The notes beneath the pieces are model-generated. The model saw only the letters and a program-made list of their open reading frames with translations, made no database searches and was not told where the DNA came from. A stretch of 64,000 nucleotides of DNA from Emticicia aquatilis (GTDB taxonomy: Bacteria; Bacteroidota; Bacteroidia; Cytophagales; Spirosomataceae): positions 56,048 through 120,047 of the forward strand of contig NZ_BMKK01000016.1 in NCBI RefSeq assembly GCF_014644295.1, read 5' to 3'. The translations under genes were made by a program, and so were the position numbers. Every line of letters starts with the position of its first letter. Within the stretch, counting starts at the first letter, position 1. Below are positions 36,914 through 45,062 of the stretch, piece by piece.

Positions 36914-37039
36914 ATAGTTACTGGTTATCTGTGTACTTGTAATTGGTTAAAAATACTAACTAATCTTATGATTATCAATACTTTAAACATTTTATAGTAA
37001 GCAAAAACCAGTAACAATTAACAGATAACCAATAACTAT
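36914..37039. repeat. Long inverted repeat between convergent genes
   Basis: ATAGTTACTGGTTATCTGT (36914-36932) pairs with ACAGATAACCAATAACTAT (37021-37039): 18 of 19 bases match, with an 88-bp spacer. CCAGTAAC (37008-37015) is a further partner for GTTACTGG. It fills the whole gap between the response regulator and the Crp-family gene, so it may act as a terminator or be a small dispersed element. Confidence 0.6.
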
Positions 37040-37040
37040 C

Positions 37041-37625
37041 TCATTTACCACGTGCAATTTCTTTACGAATTCTACTGAGTGAGGTATCAGTAATACCTAA
37101 ATAAGAGGCAATATATTTGAGTGGAGCATTCTGAAAAACTTCAGTATGCGAAGCTATCAATTTCTCGTAGCGTTGCTCGGCAGTAAGTTGAATCATGCCG
37201 AGCATTCGTTCTTTCAGTCTCGAATAATTATTGATAAGCATCATCCGACCGAATTCTCTAAATTCAGGAATTGTATGAAAACAGGTCTGTAAATCTTCGT
37301 AGTTAATAACCCAAGTCTGGCAATCTGCCAATACTTGTATATTTTCATTGGAGGGAATTCTTTTAAAAAACGATAAGAAATCATTGGCAAATATATTACT
37401 ACCATAAAAATCAGTAGTAACCTCATTGCCTTCAATGTCAACTACATACGAACGCAAAAAACCAGATTCTACAAAATGAGATTCTGTGCATATTTTGCCT
37501 TCTTTCAACAAAAAATCATTCTTGTAATAAGATTTAGGCGTAAAAAAAGTCGAAATCAAGGCTGCTTTTTCGGCAGGCATCGGTAGGATTTGCTGAATGA
37601 AATTTATCAAACTTTCTTTACCCAT
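37041..37625 (-). CDS. Crp/Fnr-family transcriptional regulator
   Basis: 194 aa, shorter than Crp. A cyclic-nucleotide-binding-like beta-barrel (about 15-120; FVESGFLRSYVVDIEGNEVTTDFY) is followed by a helix-turn-helix ending with KYIASYLGITDTSLSRIRKEIA (about 170-191). No cAMP-binding or Fe-S cysteine cluster is visible. It starts 5 bp after the stop of a fatty acid desaturase gene on the same strand, so they are one operon and it probably senses a lipid or redox cue for membrane fluidity; this is inference. Confidence 0.88.
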   Translation of the reverse strand: MGKESLINFIQQILPMPAEKAALISTFFTPKSYYKNDFLLKEGKICTESHFVESGFLRSYVVDIEGNEVTTDFYGSNIFANDFLSFFKRIPSNENIQVLADCQTWVINYEDLQTCFHTIPEFREFGRMMLINNYSRLKERMLGMIQLTAEQRYEKLIASHTEVFQNAPLKYIASYLGITDTSLSRIRKEIARGK

Positions 37626-37630
37626 CTCTA

Positions 37631-38728
37631 CTAAATTACGCCATGACCTAAGTTATGTAGCATTCTGATATGCGACTGTAAGCCTTTAGTAAAAGAGTGT
37701 TTGTTGTTATAAACAATTCCAAAATCCTCGGCAGTAGCTTTTACGATTGATGCAATGGCAGGATAATGAACATGCGAGATATTCGGAAACAAATGATGCT
37801 CAACTTGATAGTCAAGCCCACCAATATACCATGATATAGCTTTATTACTACCTGCAAAATTAGCAGTTGTATTAAGCTGATGTATTGCCCAAGCATTTTC
37901 GATATTTCCTCTATCATCAACAGCAGGTTGAGCTGCACCTTCCACAACGTGTGCCAACTGAAAAACTGTACTTAGAATAATACCTGCTGTGCAGTGCATG
38001 GCCATAAATCCAATAAACCATTGCCCGAAGGAAATATCAAGTACAAGCATTGGTAAAGCGAAAATGAATAAGGCGTAAGCTATTTTACTCACAATTAAAG
38101 TAAATAGTTCTTTCTTCGGGAATGGTTTCACCAAACCAGTTTTGGCCATTTTATTATATAAAGAAATCTCTTTGAAGTCTTTCCACAAAAACGAAATGGT
38201 CATGAGGCTGTACAAAAAGAAGGCATAAATATGCTGAAAACGATGGACAGCTTTCAACTTATCACCACATGATAGACGCAACATAAACTTGCCCGTAATG
38301 TCTTCGTCGATGTCATGTAAGTTAGTATATGTATGATGAAGTTTATTATGCTGTACATCCCAATTATAAACATTGCCTCCAAGCAAATAAATTGATGCTC
38401 CAAAAAACTTATTCACTTTGGAAGAAGAAGAAAAAGAGCCGTGAATAGCATCGTGCATAACCGACATTCCAACTCCAGCAACACCCAAGCCCATCAAAAT
38501 TGTGAGGACAAGCATTTGAAGATTTGAGAATTGACCAGTCAGAATAAGGGCGAAGGGAATCAGATAAAGACTCAACATGAAAACTGCTTTGAAGAGTAAT
38601 CTTGAGCCGCCTGTTTTTTCAATGCAGTTAGTTTCAAAATAACAATCAATGTTTTCACGTAGTGCTGAAAAAAACAATGACTTGTCTCTATTCAGAAACT
38701 TTACTTTAGCGTACTTGGCGGGTTGCAT
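37631..38728 (-). CDS. Acyl-lipid fatty acid desaturase
   Basis: 365 aa with four or more membrane segments. Three histidine boxes typical of front-end or acyl-lipid desaturases are present: HDAIHG (about 111-116), HNKLHH (about 149-154) and VEHHLFP (about 306-312). The last box with Q before VEHH is typical of delta-6-like enzymes. There is no cytochrome b5 domain. It is transcribed first, with a Crp-family regulator 5 bp downstream. It likely adjusts membrane lipid unsaturation. Confidence 0.92.
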   Translation of the reverse strand: MQPAKYAKVKFLNRDKSLFFSALRENIDCYFETNCIEKTGGSRLLFKAVFMLSLYLIPFALILTGQFSNLQMLVLTILMGLGVAGVGMSVMHDAIHGSFSSSSKVNKFFGASIYLLGGNVYNWDVQHNKLHHTYTNLHDIDEDITGKFMLRLSCGDKLKAVHRFQHIYAFFLYSLMTISFLWKDFKEISLYNKMAKTGLVKPFPKKELFTLIVSKIAYALFIFALPMLVLDISFGQWFIGFMAMHCTAGIILSTVFQLAHVVEGAAQPAVDDRGNIENAWAIHQLNTTANFAGSNKAISWYIGGLDYQVEHHLFPNISHVHYPAIASIVKATAEDFGIVYNNKHSFTKGLQSHIRMLHNLGHGVI

Positions 38729-38835
38729 TTAGTGGTTATAGGTTTAGGTAAAAACAAATCTACTCAAAAACAATTTATTTTTACAATTTTTTATAAAAAA
38801 AGTAATATTTCTTAGATAATTTATATGATTTCTAA

Positions 38836-39633
38836 TTATGCTCTCATTAATTGCTCCATCAAATTTTTGGTAAAGCGTTTATTTATCAATTCACGAGTGA
38901 GTTTATAATAATCAATCGCCCCATTTGATTCGGGGTCATACAAGAAGATGTCCTTACCACTGGCTTGGGCTTCGGGGATGGCTATATTATCACGAATATA
39001 TGTATCTAAAAATTGTTCATTGAGCTGTTTTTTTGTTGATTTCACTAAATCAATACTCAATCGACGTTTCAATTTTGGGTTATATCGGGTTGCAAATACC
39101 CCACCGAGCTGGAGATGCGGACAAATCATAGAAAGCTGGTTGGCAAAGGCTAAAAAATTTCGGAGTCCTTCGTAGCTCAGATATTCGGCTTGAAGTGGAA
39201 CAAAATATAGGTCGGAGGCAACTAAGGCGATTCGGGCGGAGGTGGATAAACTTGGGGGGCAATCAATGATGATAAAATCGTAGCGGTGTTTGATTTTATC
39301 AAGGGCTATTTTGAGGTTGAAGGGAAAAACAGCACTGGCTCTGATTCTTTCTTCGGCGGCTAAAAAGCCCATTGAGGCGGGTAGCAAATCACCGACATCT
39401 GTCGAAATTACTACTTCATCAAATGTTTTATCGTTTAAAATAAAACTGCCACTATCGGCATTGAAGAAATGTAAATTATGATAACCAAAACAGCGAGTGA
39501 GACTTGCTTGGGCGTCAAGGTCGATAAACAACACTTTGCTTTTGGCAAAACGATGAAGGGCTACGCCAACATTCTGAGCAGAAGTTGTTTTTCCGACGCC
39601 ACCTTTGTTGTTAACAAAACTGAGCGTTTTCAA
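38836..39633 (-). CDS. ParA/Soj-type ATPase (orphan)
   Basis: 265 aa. Deviant Walker A NNKGGVGKTTSAQNVGVAL with Lys10 and Lys15, Walker A' VLFIDLDAQASLTRCFG (about 34-50), and Walker B IIIDCPPSLS (about 117-126). These are the motifs of ParA/MinD-type ATPases that partition chromosomes, plasmids or protein clusters. No parB or parS-like repeats are seen nearby and the neighbours are metabolic, so it is an orphan here, perhaps positioning a cellular cargo. A terminator-like hairpin precedes it. Confidence 0.92.
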   Translation of the reverse strand: MKTLSFVNNKGGVGKTTSAQNVGVALHRFAKSKVLFIDLDAQASLTRCFGYHNLHFFNADSGSFILNDKTFDEVVISTDVGDLLPASMGFLAAEERIRASAVFPFNLKIALDKIKHRYDFIIIDCPPSLSTSARIALVASDLYFVPLQAEYLSYEGLRNFLAFANQLSMICPHLQLGGVFATRYNPKLKRRLSIDLVKSTKKQLNEQFLDTYIRDNIAIPEAQASGKDIFLYDPESNGAIDYYKLTRELINKRFTKNLMEQLMRA

Positions 39634-39680
39634 AATTTAAGTATATATTTTAAGGGTTACGGTAGAACAAATATAAAAAA

Positions 39681-39705
39681 AAAGACATTCATTGCAAATG
39701 TCTTT
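39681..39705 (-). terminator. Intrinsic terminator for the FMN reductase gene
   Basis: AAAGACATT (39681-39689) pairs with AATGTCTTT (39697-39705), with A and T tracts on both sides. It lies downstream of the reductase and upstream of the ParA start, both on the minus strand. Confidence 0.8.
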
Positions 39706-39804
39706 TTAGTTTTTATAATTATTTGGTAATCAAGTATTTAAAAATAACTTAATAGGCAACCAACAAACGTATATCAGGCTAAGTTATTCTCATAAAAATA
39801 TGCT

Positions 39805-40353
39805 TTAGCTACCACCAACTGCCAAATCTTCCAGTAGTTTTTTAACTAAATTCGTGACTTTCTCCAATGTCTCTTCATGGATAATTTTACCATCAACATC
39901 AATTTTTCCTCTTACGCCACTAATCAAAATAGAGGTTTCATCATTAAAAACCGCACCGAGTGTTTTCATGATTAAATTCAATTCTTCATGACCTTTCTGA
40001 CCTGATGCTGATGCAGTAATAAGAGCTACTTTTTTATCAGAAAAAATGGTTGTCGAGACACACCACTCAAAAGCATTTTTTAGGCTACCCGGCAAACTAA
40101 AGATGTATTCGGGAGTACAAATAATAATACCATCTGGTTCTGAAACTTGGCTTCTGAAGGCTTCTACTTCTTTAGGTAAAGAATCAACGTTATCTAAGTC
40201 AGGATTGAAATGTGGCAGTGTCGCTAAGCCATCAAACAAAGTTAATTCAAAGTTATCGCTGACTAATTCGGCAATCAGTTTCAAGATTTTATGATTTGTA
40301 GAACCATTTCTTGTGCTGCCCGAAATTGCCAATATTTTTTTCTTTTCTTGCAT
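39805..40353 (-). CDS. NADPH-dependent FMN reductase family protein
   Basis: 182 aa flavodoxin-like fold. The phosphate-binding SGSTRNGSTNHKILK loop (about 11-25), the flavin-binding GIIICTPEYIFSLPGSLKNAFEW (about 74-96), and KVALITASASGQKGHEEL mark the family. Members reduce FMN, quinones, azo compounds or chromate with NADPH. No partner gene is adjacent. Flanked on both sides by hairpin terminators, so it is monocistronic. Confidence 0.9.
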   Translation of the reverse strand: MQEKKKILAISGSTRNGSTNHKILKLIAELVSDNFELTLFDGLATLPHFNPDLDNVDSLPKEVEAFRSQVSEPDGIIICTPEYIFSLPGSLKNAFEWCVSTTIFSDKKVALITASASGQKGHEELNLIMKTLGAVFNDETSILISGVRGKIDVDGKIIHEETLEKVTNLVKKLLEDLAVGGS

Positions 40354-40422
40354 GAATTTAGGAATCTTATTTTATGTAAAACACTAATAATGAATACTTT
40401 ATACTACTGTTGACAGCCGACC

Positions 40423-40441
40423 ATTGACTGTGGACTGCTTA
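40423..40441. repeat. Dispersed ATTGACTNTGGACT repeat, copy 2
   Basis: ATTGACTGTGGACTGCTTA at 40423-40441, 17 of 19 bases identical to the copy ending the NUDIX gene; the preceding TGTTGACAGCCGACC resembles it. Here it lies in non-coding sequence. Confidence 0.55.
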
Positions 40442-40498
40442 TTACTAAAGATTCTTTCAGCAAATAAAGTTCAGTAATGTGCTAACTGAAACGCACAA

Positions 40499-40528
40499 AA
40501 AAAGCTGTGTTCAAGAACACAGCTTTTT
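40499..40528. terminator. Strong bidirectional intrinsic terminator
   Basis: AAAAAGCTGTGTT (40499-40511) pairs perfectly with AACACAGCTTTTT (40516-40528) around a four-base loop. It serves the FGGY kinase gene on the minus strand. Confidence 0.88.
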
Positions 40529-40548
40529 GGCTTCTGTATAAAATATTA

Positions 40549-41898
40549 TCAAAAATACCTTTTTAAGGCAATTAATTGCTGCGGAACAGGCTTAGAATTC
40601 CAATGCTCATGAATCACAAGTGCAGCTCCCAACGCTGAGGCTTGGGCTATTTCGGACGCAAAAACTTGCTTATTGAAATAGGTTTCGGCCAAAAGACTCA
40701 TATAAATATCATTTTTTGAGAATCCACCATCAACAAAAATCTGTTTTGGTTTGCTCCAACCCATTACCAAATTGAGCGATGCAACTTGCTGAGCAACCAA
40801 ATCAAGCATAAATTGATGATAGGCTTCTTCGTAAGTCTTAAACAAATTGAGGTTTCGTTCTACAAACGGACAATCTTTCAATAAGCCAACATCGGCTGTA
40901 TCGGGAGTTGCTTGTTTGAATTTATTACGTAAAAACCAAATCATATCTTGGTCATACTTTACTTGTTTGTAGTAATCAACTTCTTTCCCAAAATATTCGG
41001 CCAAATGCTTTGTCTGACGTTCGTGTTCATTACCCGCAAAAAGCCTCGAAGCTTTTACGGGGTGTCCGCCATAGTTCAGAAAACACAAACAGTCCTTTTG
41101 TAACTCGTTATCAGTCAATGGTTCGTCATTAAACGGGTTGATACTAATAGCCCAAGTACCCGTTGAAAGCAAAATAAACTTTTCATCGAAAGATTTCAAA
41201 TAAGGAACGAGTGCCGATGAACTATCATGGATACCTATTCCGATTGCAATGCCGTCGGCCGTACTCGATACATTATCCGAAAGTAAAGGTTTTTGTTTAA
41301 CCGAATGTAGATGTTCGGCTTCGACCCACGCATGGTAATCATTTTTCTGGAAGTCCCAGAGTGCGGTATGACAGCCAACACTTGTGATTTCAGAAACTGG
41401 CTTATTTGAAAACAAAAAACTGCAATATTGGGGCAAATGCAACGAATACTTGATTTGATGAAATATACTTGGTTTGGTTTGTTTCAACCAATACAACTGT
41501 AATCCAGAGTTAAGCATTCCGAGTTCGGGAGAAGCAGTTTCGGTATAAACATTAGAAGAATATTTTTCGGCAAACTCTTTACTCATTTGACGAGTAAAAC
41601 CTTTGAGGTAATTATATAGTGGTGTGAGTGGCTTACCTTCTGAATTAAGGTGAACAAAGCTTGCACCATAGGCCGAAAAATTAAGTCCAACTATTTCATA
41701 ATCAGGATTTTGCTTGATACGTTCAAACGTAGATTTGAGCCAAGAACTAAGCTGAATCAAGTCGTCACATGGAAAGCCATCATCGTCTAAAATTTCTTCA
41801 AATTGCGATTGTTCTTCCTTTACTATTTGATAATCTTCGTCAAAAAGAAGTAATTTTTTATTGGTTTTACCAATATCGAAAACGGCACAGACTTTCAT
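40549..41898 (-). CDS. FGGY-family carbohydrate kinase
   Basis: 449 aa from the ATG at 41898; a longer start at 41961 adds 21 residues with no function I can see. N-terminal ATPase motif AVFDIGKTNKKLLLFD (about 4-19), then STGTWAISINPFN (about 245-257), and the C-terminal IFVDGGFSKNDIYMSLLAETY (about 383-403) with the final ALGAALV. This is the FGGY sugar-kinase fold; it resembles rhamnulokinase and fuculokinase relatives, but the substrate is not clear. Alone between terminators. Confidence 0.9.
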   Translation of the reverse strand: MKVCAVFDIGKTNKKLLLFDEDYQIVKEEQSQFEEILDDDGFPCDDLIQLSSWLKSTFERIKQNPDYEIVGLNFSAYGASFVHLNSEGKPLTPLYNYLKGFTRQMSKEFAEKYSSNVYTETASPELGMLNSGLQLYWLKQTKPSIFHQIKYSLHLPQYCSFLFSNKPVSEITSVGCHTALWDFQKNDYHAWVEAEHLHSVKQKPLLSDNVSSTADGIAIGIGIHDSSSALVPYLKSFDEKFILLSTGTWAISINPFNDEPLTDNELQKDCLCFLNYGGHPVKASRLFAGNEHERQTKHLAEYFGKEVDYYKQVKYDQDMIWFLRNKFKQATPDTADVGLLKDCPFVERNLNLFKTYEEAYHQFMLDLVAQQVASLNLVMGWSKPKQIFVDGGFSKNDIYMSLLAETYFNKQVFASEIAQASALGAALVIHEHWNSKPVPQQLIALKRYF

Positions 41899-42005
41899 GT
41901 AGATTGGTTTGGAGCTTTGTTTCTTGTTTTGATATATGAAAATGGTGCTGTAAAAATACAAATTTATCTGATACGAACAAGCCTGTGCTATACTGCTTTT
42001 AAAAC

Positions 42006-42042
42006 AAGAAGTTTCACCGAGAAAATCTCGATGAAACTTCTT
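42006..42042 (-). terminator. Hairpin after the beta-barrel protein gene
   Basis: AAGAAGTTTCA (42006-42016) pairs with TGAAACTTCTT (42032-42042), with an inner CGAG/CTCG stem. A T-rich stretch follows on the minus strand. Confidence 0.75.
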
Positions 42043-42066
42043 AAAACATTGAGAAATATGATAGAC

Positions 42067-44913
42067 TTATAATCTAAAATTACGTAGATTATAGGTAAAC
42101 GTAAGCATAAAATAACGTGTAAGTACTTGATTACGAGCATCTTCGATATAAGCCGTAGAGACATTTCGAGCAATGCTATTATTTTGTTTCAGTAAATCAA
42201 ACACATTCAGACGTAGCTCTCCAGCTTGTTTTTTCAAGAATTTATAGCCAAAACCTGCATTCCACAAAGTAAAGTTTTGGTTAAAGCCCGACCCTAAACC
42301 AGAATAAGCTTGATTAAGCACTTCTGACTGTAATAGAAATCCTTTTCCGAAAAGCCAATTGACTTTTACTGAAGTATTCTGGAATAGATAATTGGTATTG
42401 AGCGTAGTCTGAACACTATTACGCACAAGGCTGTATGTAGGAGAATATGAAACGGTAAAGTCAATTTTTTCGCTCACATTACTACTCAAAACTAAACCTC
42501 CATTGATACCATAGGTATTTGTGAAACTCTTAATATCATTAATAAGATTTGGATTTTGGGCATAATTTAAGCCAGCATTAAAATTAAGGTTTGATTTAAT
42601 TTTTGAAATCGGAATACCATAACTGATAAATGCACGAGCATTGAACAAACCATCGAGATTGACTGGTTTTGTGAGTTGTGAGCCTTTGAACAAGGTGATA
42701 CCTTTGGCCAATTCATAATCTTTATCAGCAATGAATGTCGATTGAACAATGGCGTTATTTGAATAGCCTAAGTTCAAAAACATCATGACATTTTGGGCAG
42801 TTTTGGCATTTGTAAGGCCATAACGAAGTGATAAAGAGTGGCTATAATCTTGCTTCAAATTCGGATTTCCAGTCGAAAGTTGGGTTGGGTTACTATTATT
42901 AATCACCCCTTGCAACTGATTGACCGACGGAGCATTGGTATTGGTTCTGTAAAATATGCGAAGGTTGGCCTTATTTTCAAATCGGTAATTAAACATCGCA
43001 TTGGGTAAAATACTATTGAATGAATATTTTACGTCTTGAGCAATCGGATATGTCTGCTCGCTGGCGAGTTGAGCGTTTTGGTAAGTTGCTCCCATCGTAA
43101 ACATTCCTTGTTTTCCACGTAAACGATAGCTTACACCCGTACGATTGGTCAGATATGAATTATCAAAAACACTGCTTAATGAAGGTTTCAAAACTGTGTA
43201 GGTCAATAGTTTCTCATCATAGGCATTTACTTCACGGTCAGAGATGCTGAGTGTATAACTCACGTTGTGGTCGAGCTGTATTTGTCCAGTCTTGCCAACT
43301 GGTTCTGTGTAAGTCAGCCCCAATGATGTACGGTTACTATTTGTCTGCGACTGTGTTTGTTGATTTACAATCTGTGTGGTGTCTTTAGGCGTGAAATATC
43401 GGCTAATAGAATATTGAGAAGTCAAGCCAGTTTGGTCGCTCGTATTATTACCAAGATTTATCGAGAAAGTTCTACCATTTTTAGCAAAACGGTGACGAAA
43501 CAATACTTCTCCCGAAAAATTGAACCCATTATTTGAAGAATTCCTGCTTGTAAGGTTCGTATTTATCGGTTGCGTTCTTAAATAAGTCTGGCTTGTGAGT
43601 CCCGATAAGGCATCATTATTTTGCCAGCTGATTCGAGGGGTAAAAATGATTGAATTGTTTTTATCAATCGTGTATTCTAAACGAATGTTGGCTCGGTGAT
43701 TCAAGTTTTTATTTTGGGTTGTGCTGGTATCGTTATACATTTGTGGCACTGTACCCAAATACTCACGAGACGTAATGCTTTGATTACCATTATTAGCAGC
43801 ATTGAAAAAATAACTGGTACTGAGTTTTACTTTTTTGCCCAGATTATCGCTATAATTTAAGCCAATTGAAGTCGTTTTGGCAATGCCTGGTTGTTGACCA
43901 ACCATAAAATTACTGGCATCTCCGCCCCCACCAAAACCGCCTCCGCCACCACCGCCTCCACGAGGTCCTCCTCCACCGCCACCACCTTGTGGACGACCAC
44001 CTCCGCCGCCACCGCCAAATTGCATACCTCCGCCTCCACCTGAGCTACCAAGTACGCCAAGAATATCTTGATTCGAAAAGTTTTGTTGATTAATATTATT
44101 TGATAATCCAATAATTGTTAGACGTTGGTCTTTCTTGAAGAAATTAACACTCACGCCAGACTGATAACGTTGGTCGTCGCCAACACCTGCATATACTTTT
44201 CCGAATTGACCGTTATTTTTATTTTGTCGAGTAGTGATATTGATAGTTTTTACTGCATTGCCATCATCAAAGCCAGTAAATTGAGACTGTTCGCTCAAGC
44301 GGTCAAAGACTTGTACTTTATCAACAATTTCGGCAGGTAGATTTTTTAGAGCCAATGCGGCATCATCGCCGAAGAATTCTTGGCCATCAACAGTCACTTT
44401 TTTGACTTCTTCGCCTTGTGCTTTTACAACACCGTTTTCAATAGTTACGCCTGGCATTTTCTTTACTAAGTCTTCGACCGTAGCATCAGGATTTGTCTTA
44501 AATGCCCCTGCATTATATTGTATCGTATCGCCTTTCTGCTCGACACGCACTTGTTTTTCACGAACCGTAACTTCGCCGAGTTGGTTGGCATTTTCGGTTA
44601 GTCTTAAAATTCCAAGATTTTTTGGAGAATTTCCGACCGCAACTCTTGTTTCAAAATTTGTGTAGCCAATCGATGATACCCTGAGACGATAATTACCCGA
44701 CTTTACGTTTGTAAGTTTAAAGTTACCATCAACATCGGCTAAGATTCCTTTTCTTTGAGTAGAATCTCTTGCATTTATCAATAATACACTCGCTCCTGAG
44801 ATTCCAACATTGCTTTGGGCGTCTTGCACGACCCCAGTAAGCTCAGCAGTCTGAGCAAAAGTAGCGATAAATGAAAAGATAAGTAAGAAGGTTTGAAGTA
44901 GCAGCTTTTTCAT
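42067..44913 (-). CDS. TonB-dependent-receptor-like outer-membrane beta-barrel protein
   Basis: 948 aa from the ATG at 44913 (the frame upstream adds eight residues). Signal peptide (LLLQTFLLIFSFIATFAQ), CarboxypepD-like domain (about 22-110; GISGASVLLINARDSTQRKG), plug domain (about 115-215; ATVEDLVKKMPGVTIENG, VTVDGQEFFGDDAALALKNL), then an outer-membrane beta-barrel (about 230-948). It ends in NLRNFRL and has aromatic-rich terminal strands. About residues 290-335 form an extremely glycine-rich stretch, mostly G with a few R, P, Q and F. No SusD gene is adjacent. Transport substrate unknown; the family includes siderophore and peptide receptors. Confidence 0.88.
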   Translation of the reverse strand: MKKLLLQTFLLIFSFIATFAQTAELTGVVQDAQSNVGISGASVLLINARDSTQRKGILADVDGNFKLTNVKSGNYRLRVSSIGYTNFETRVAVGNSPKNLGILRLTENANQLGEVTVREKQVRVEQKGDTIQYNAGAFKTNPDATVEDLVKKMPGVTIENGVVKAQGEEVKKVTVDGQEFFGDDAALALKNLPAEIVDKVQVFDRLSEQSQFTGFDDGNAVKTINITTRQNKNNGQFGKVYAGVGDDQRYQSGVSVNFFKKDQRLTIIGLSNNINQQNFSNQDILGVLGSSGGGGGMQFGGGGGGGRPQGGGGGGGPRGGGGGGGGFGGGGDASNFMVGQQPGIAKTTSIGLNYSDNLGKKVKLSTSYFFNAANNGNQSITSREYLGTVPQMYNDTSTTQNKNLNHRANIRLEYTIDKNNSIIFTPRISWQNNDALSGLTSQTYLRTQPINTNLTSRNSSNNGFNFSGEVLFRHRFAKNGRTFSINLGNNTSDQTGLTSQYSISRYFTPKDTTQIVNQQTQSQTNSNRTSLGLTYTEPVGKTGQIQLDHNVSYTLSISDREVNAYDEKLLTYTVLKPSLSSVFDNSYLTNRTGVSYRLRGKQGMFTMGATYQNAQLASEQTYPIAQDVKYSFNSILPNAMFNYRFENKANLRIFYRTNTNAPSVNQLQGVINNSNPTQLSTGNPNLKQDYSHSLSLRYGLTNAKTAQNVMMFLNLGYSNNAIVQSTFIADKDYELAKGITLFKGSQLTKPVNLDGLFNARAFISYGIPISKIKSNLNFNAGLNYAQNPNLINDIKSFTNTYGINGGLVLSSNVSEKIDFTVSYSPTYSLVRNSVQTTLNTNYLFQNTSVKVNWLFGKGFLLQSEVLNQAYSGLGSGFNQNFTLWNAGFGYKFLKKQAGELRLNVFDLLKQNNSIARNVSTAYIEDARNQVLTRYFMLTFTYNLRNFRL

Positions 44914-44967
44914 ATATGATTTGGTGTTTAAAGACAATATCGTCCTTGATTTTTTATTAACGATATT

Positions 44968-45010
44968 TAGACAGATTTAAACTAAGTAAAGTTTAGTTCA
45001 AATCTGTCTA
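44968..45010. terminator. Long imperfect hairpin downstream of the serine hydrolase gene
   Basis: TAGACAGATTTAAACTAA (44968-44985) pairs with TTAGTTCAAATCTGTCTA (44993-45010), 17 of 18 bases. It lies between the beta-barrel gene start and the serine hydrolase stop, both on the minus strand, so it may be the hydrolase terminator. Confidence 0.6.
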
Positions 45011-45062
45011 TAAACGACCAAAAAGGAAGTTGTGTAGATAAATACAAGCTAAAATCCTGAGA

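Noticed and set aside
38836..39633. ParA gene as a sign of an integrated plasmid or element
   Set aside because: No replication, mobilisation or parB genes and no direct repeats flank it; neighbours are ordinary chromosomal genes.
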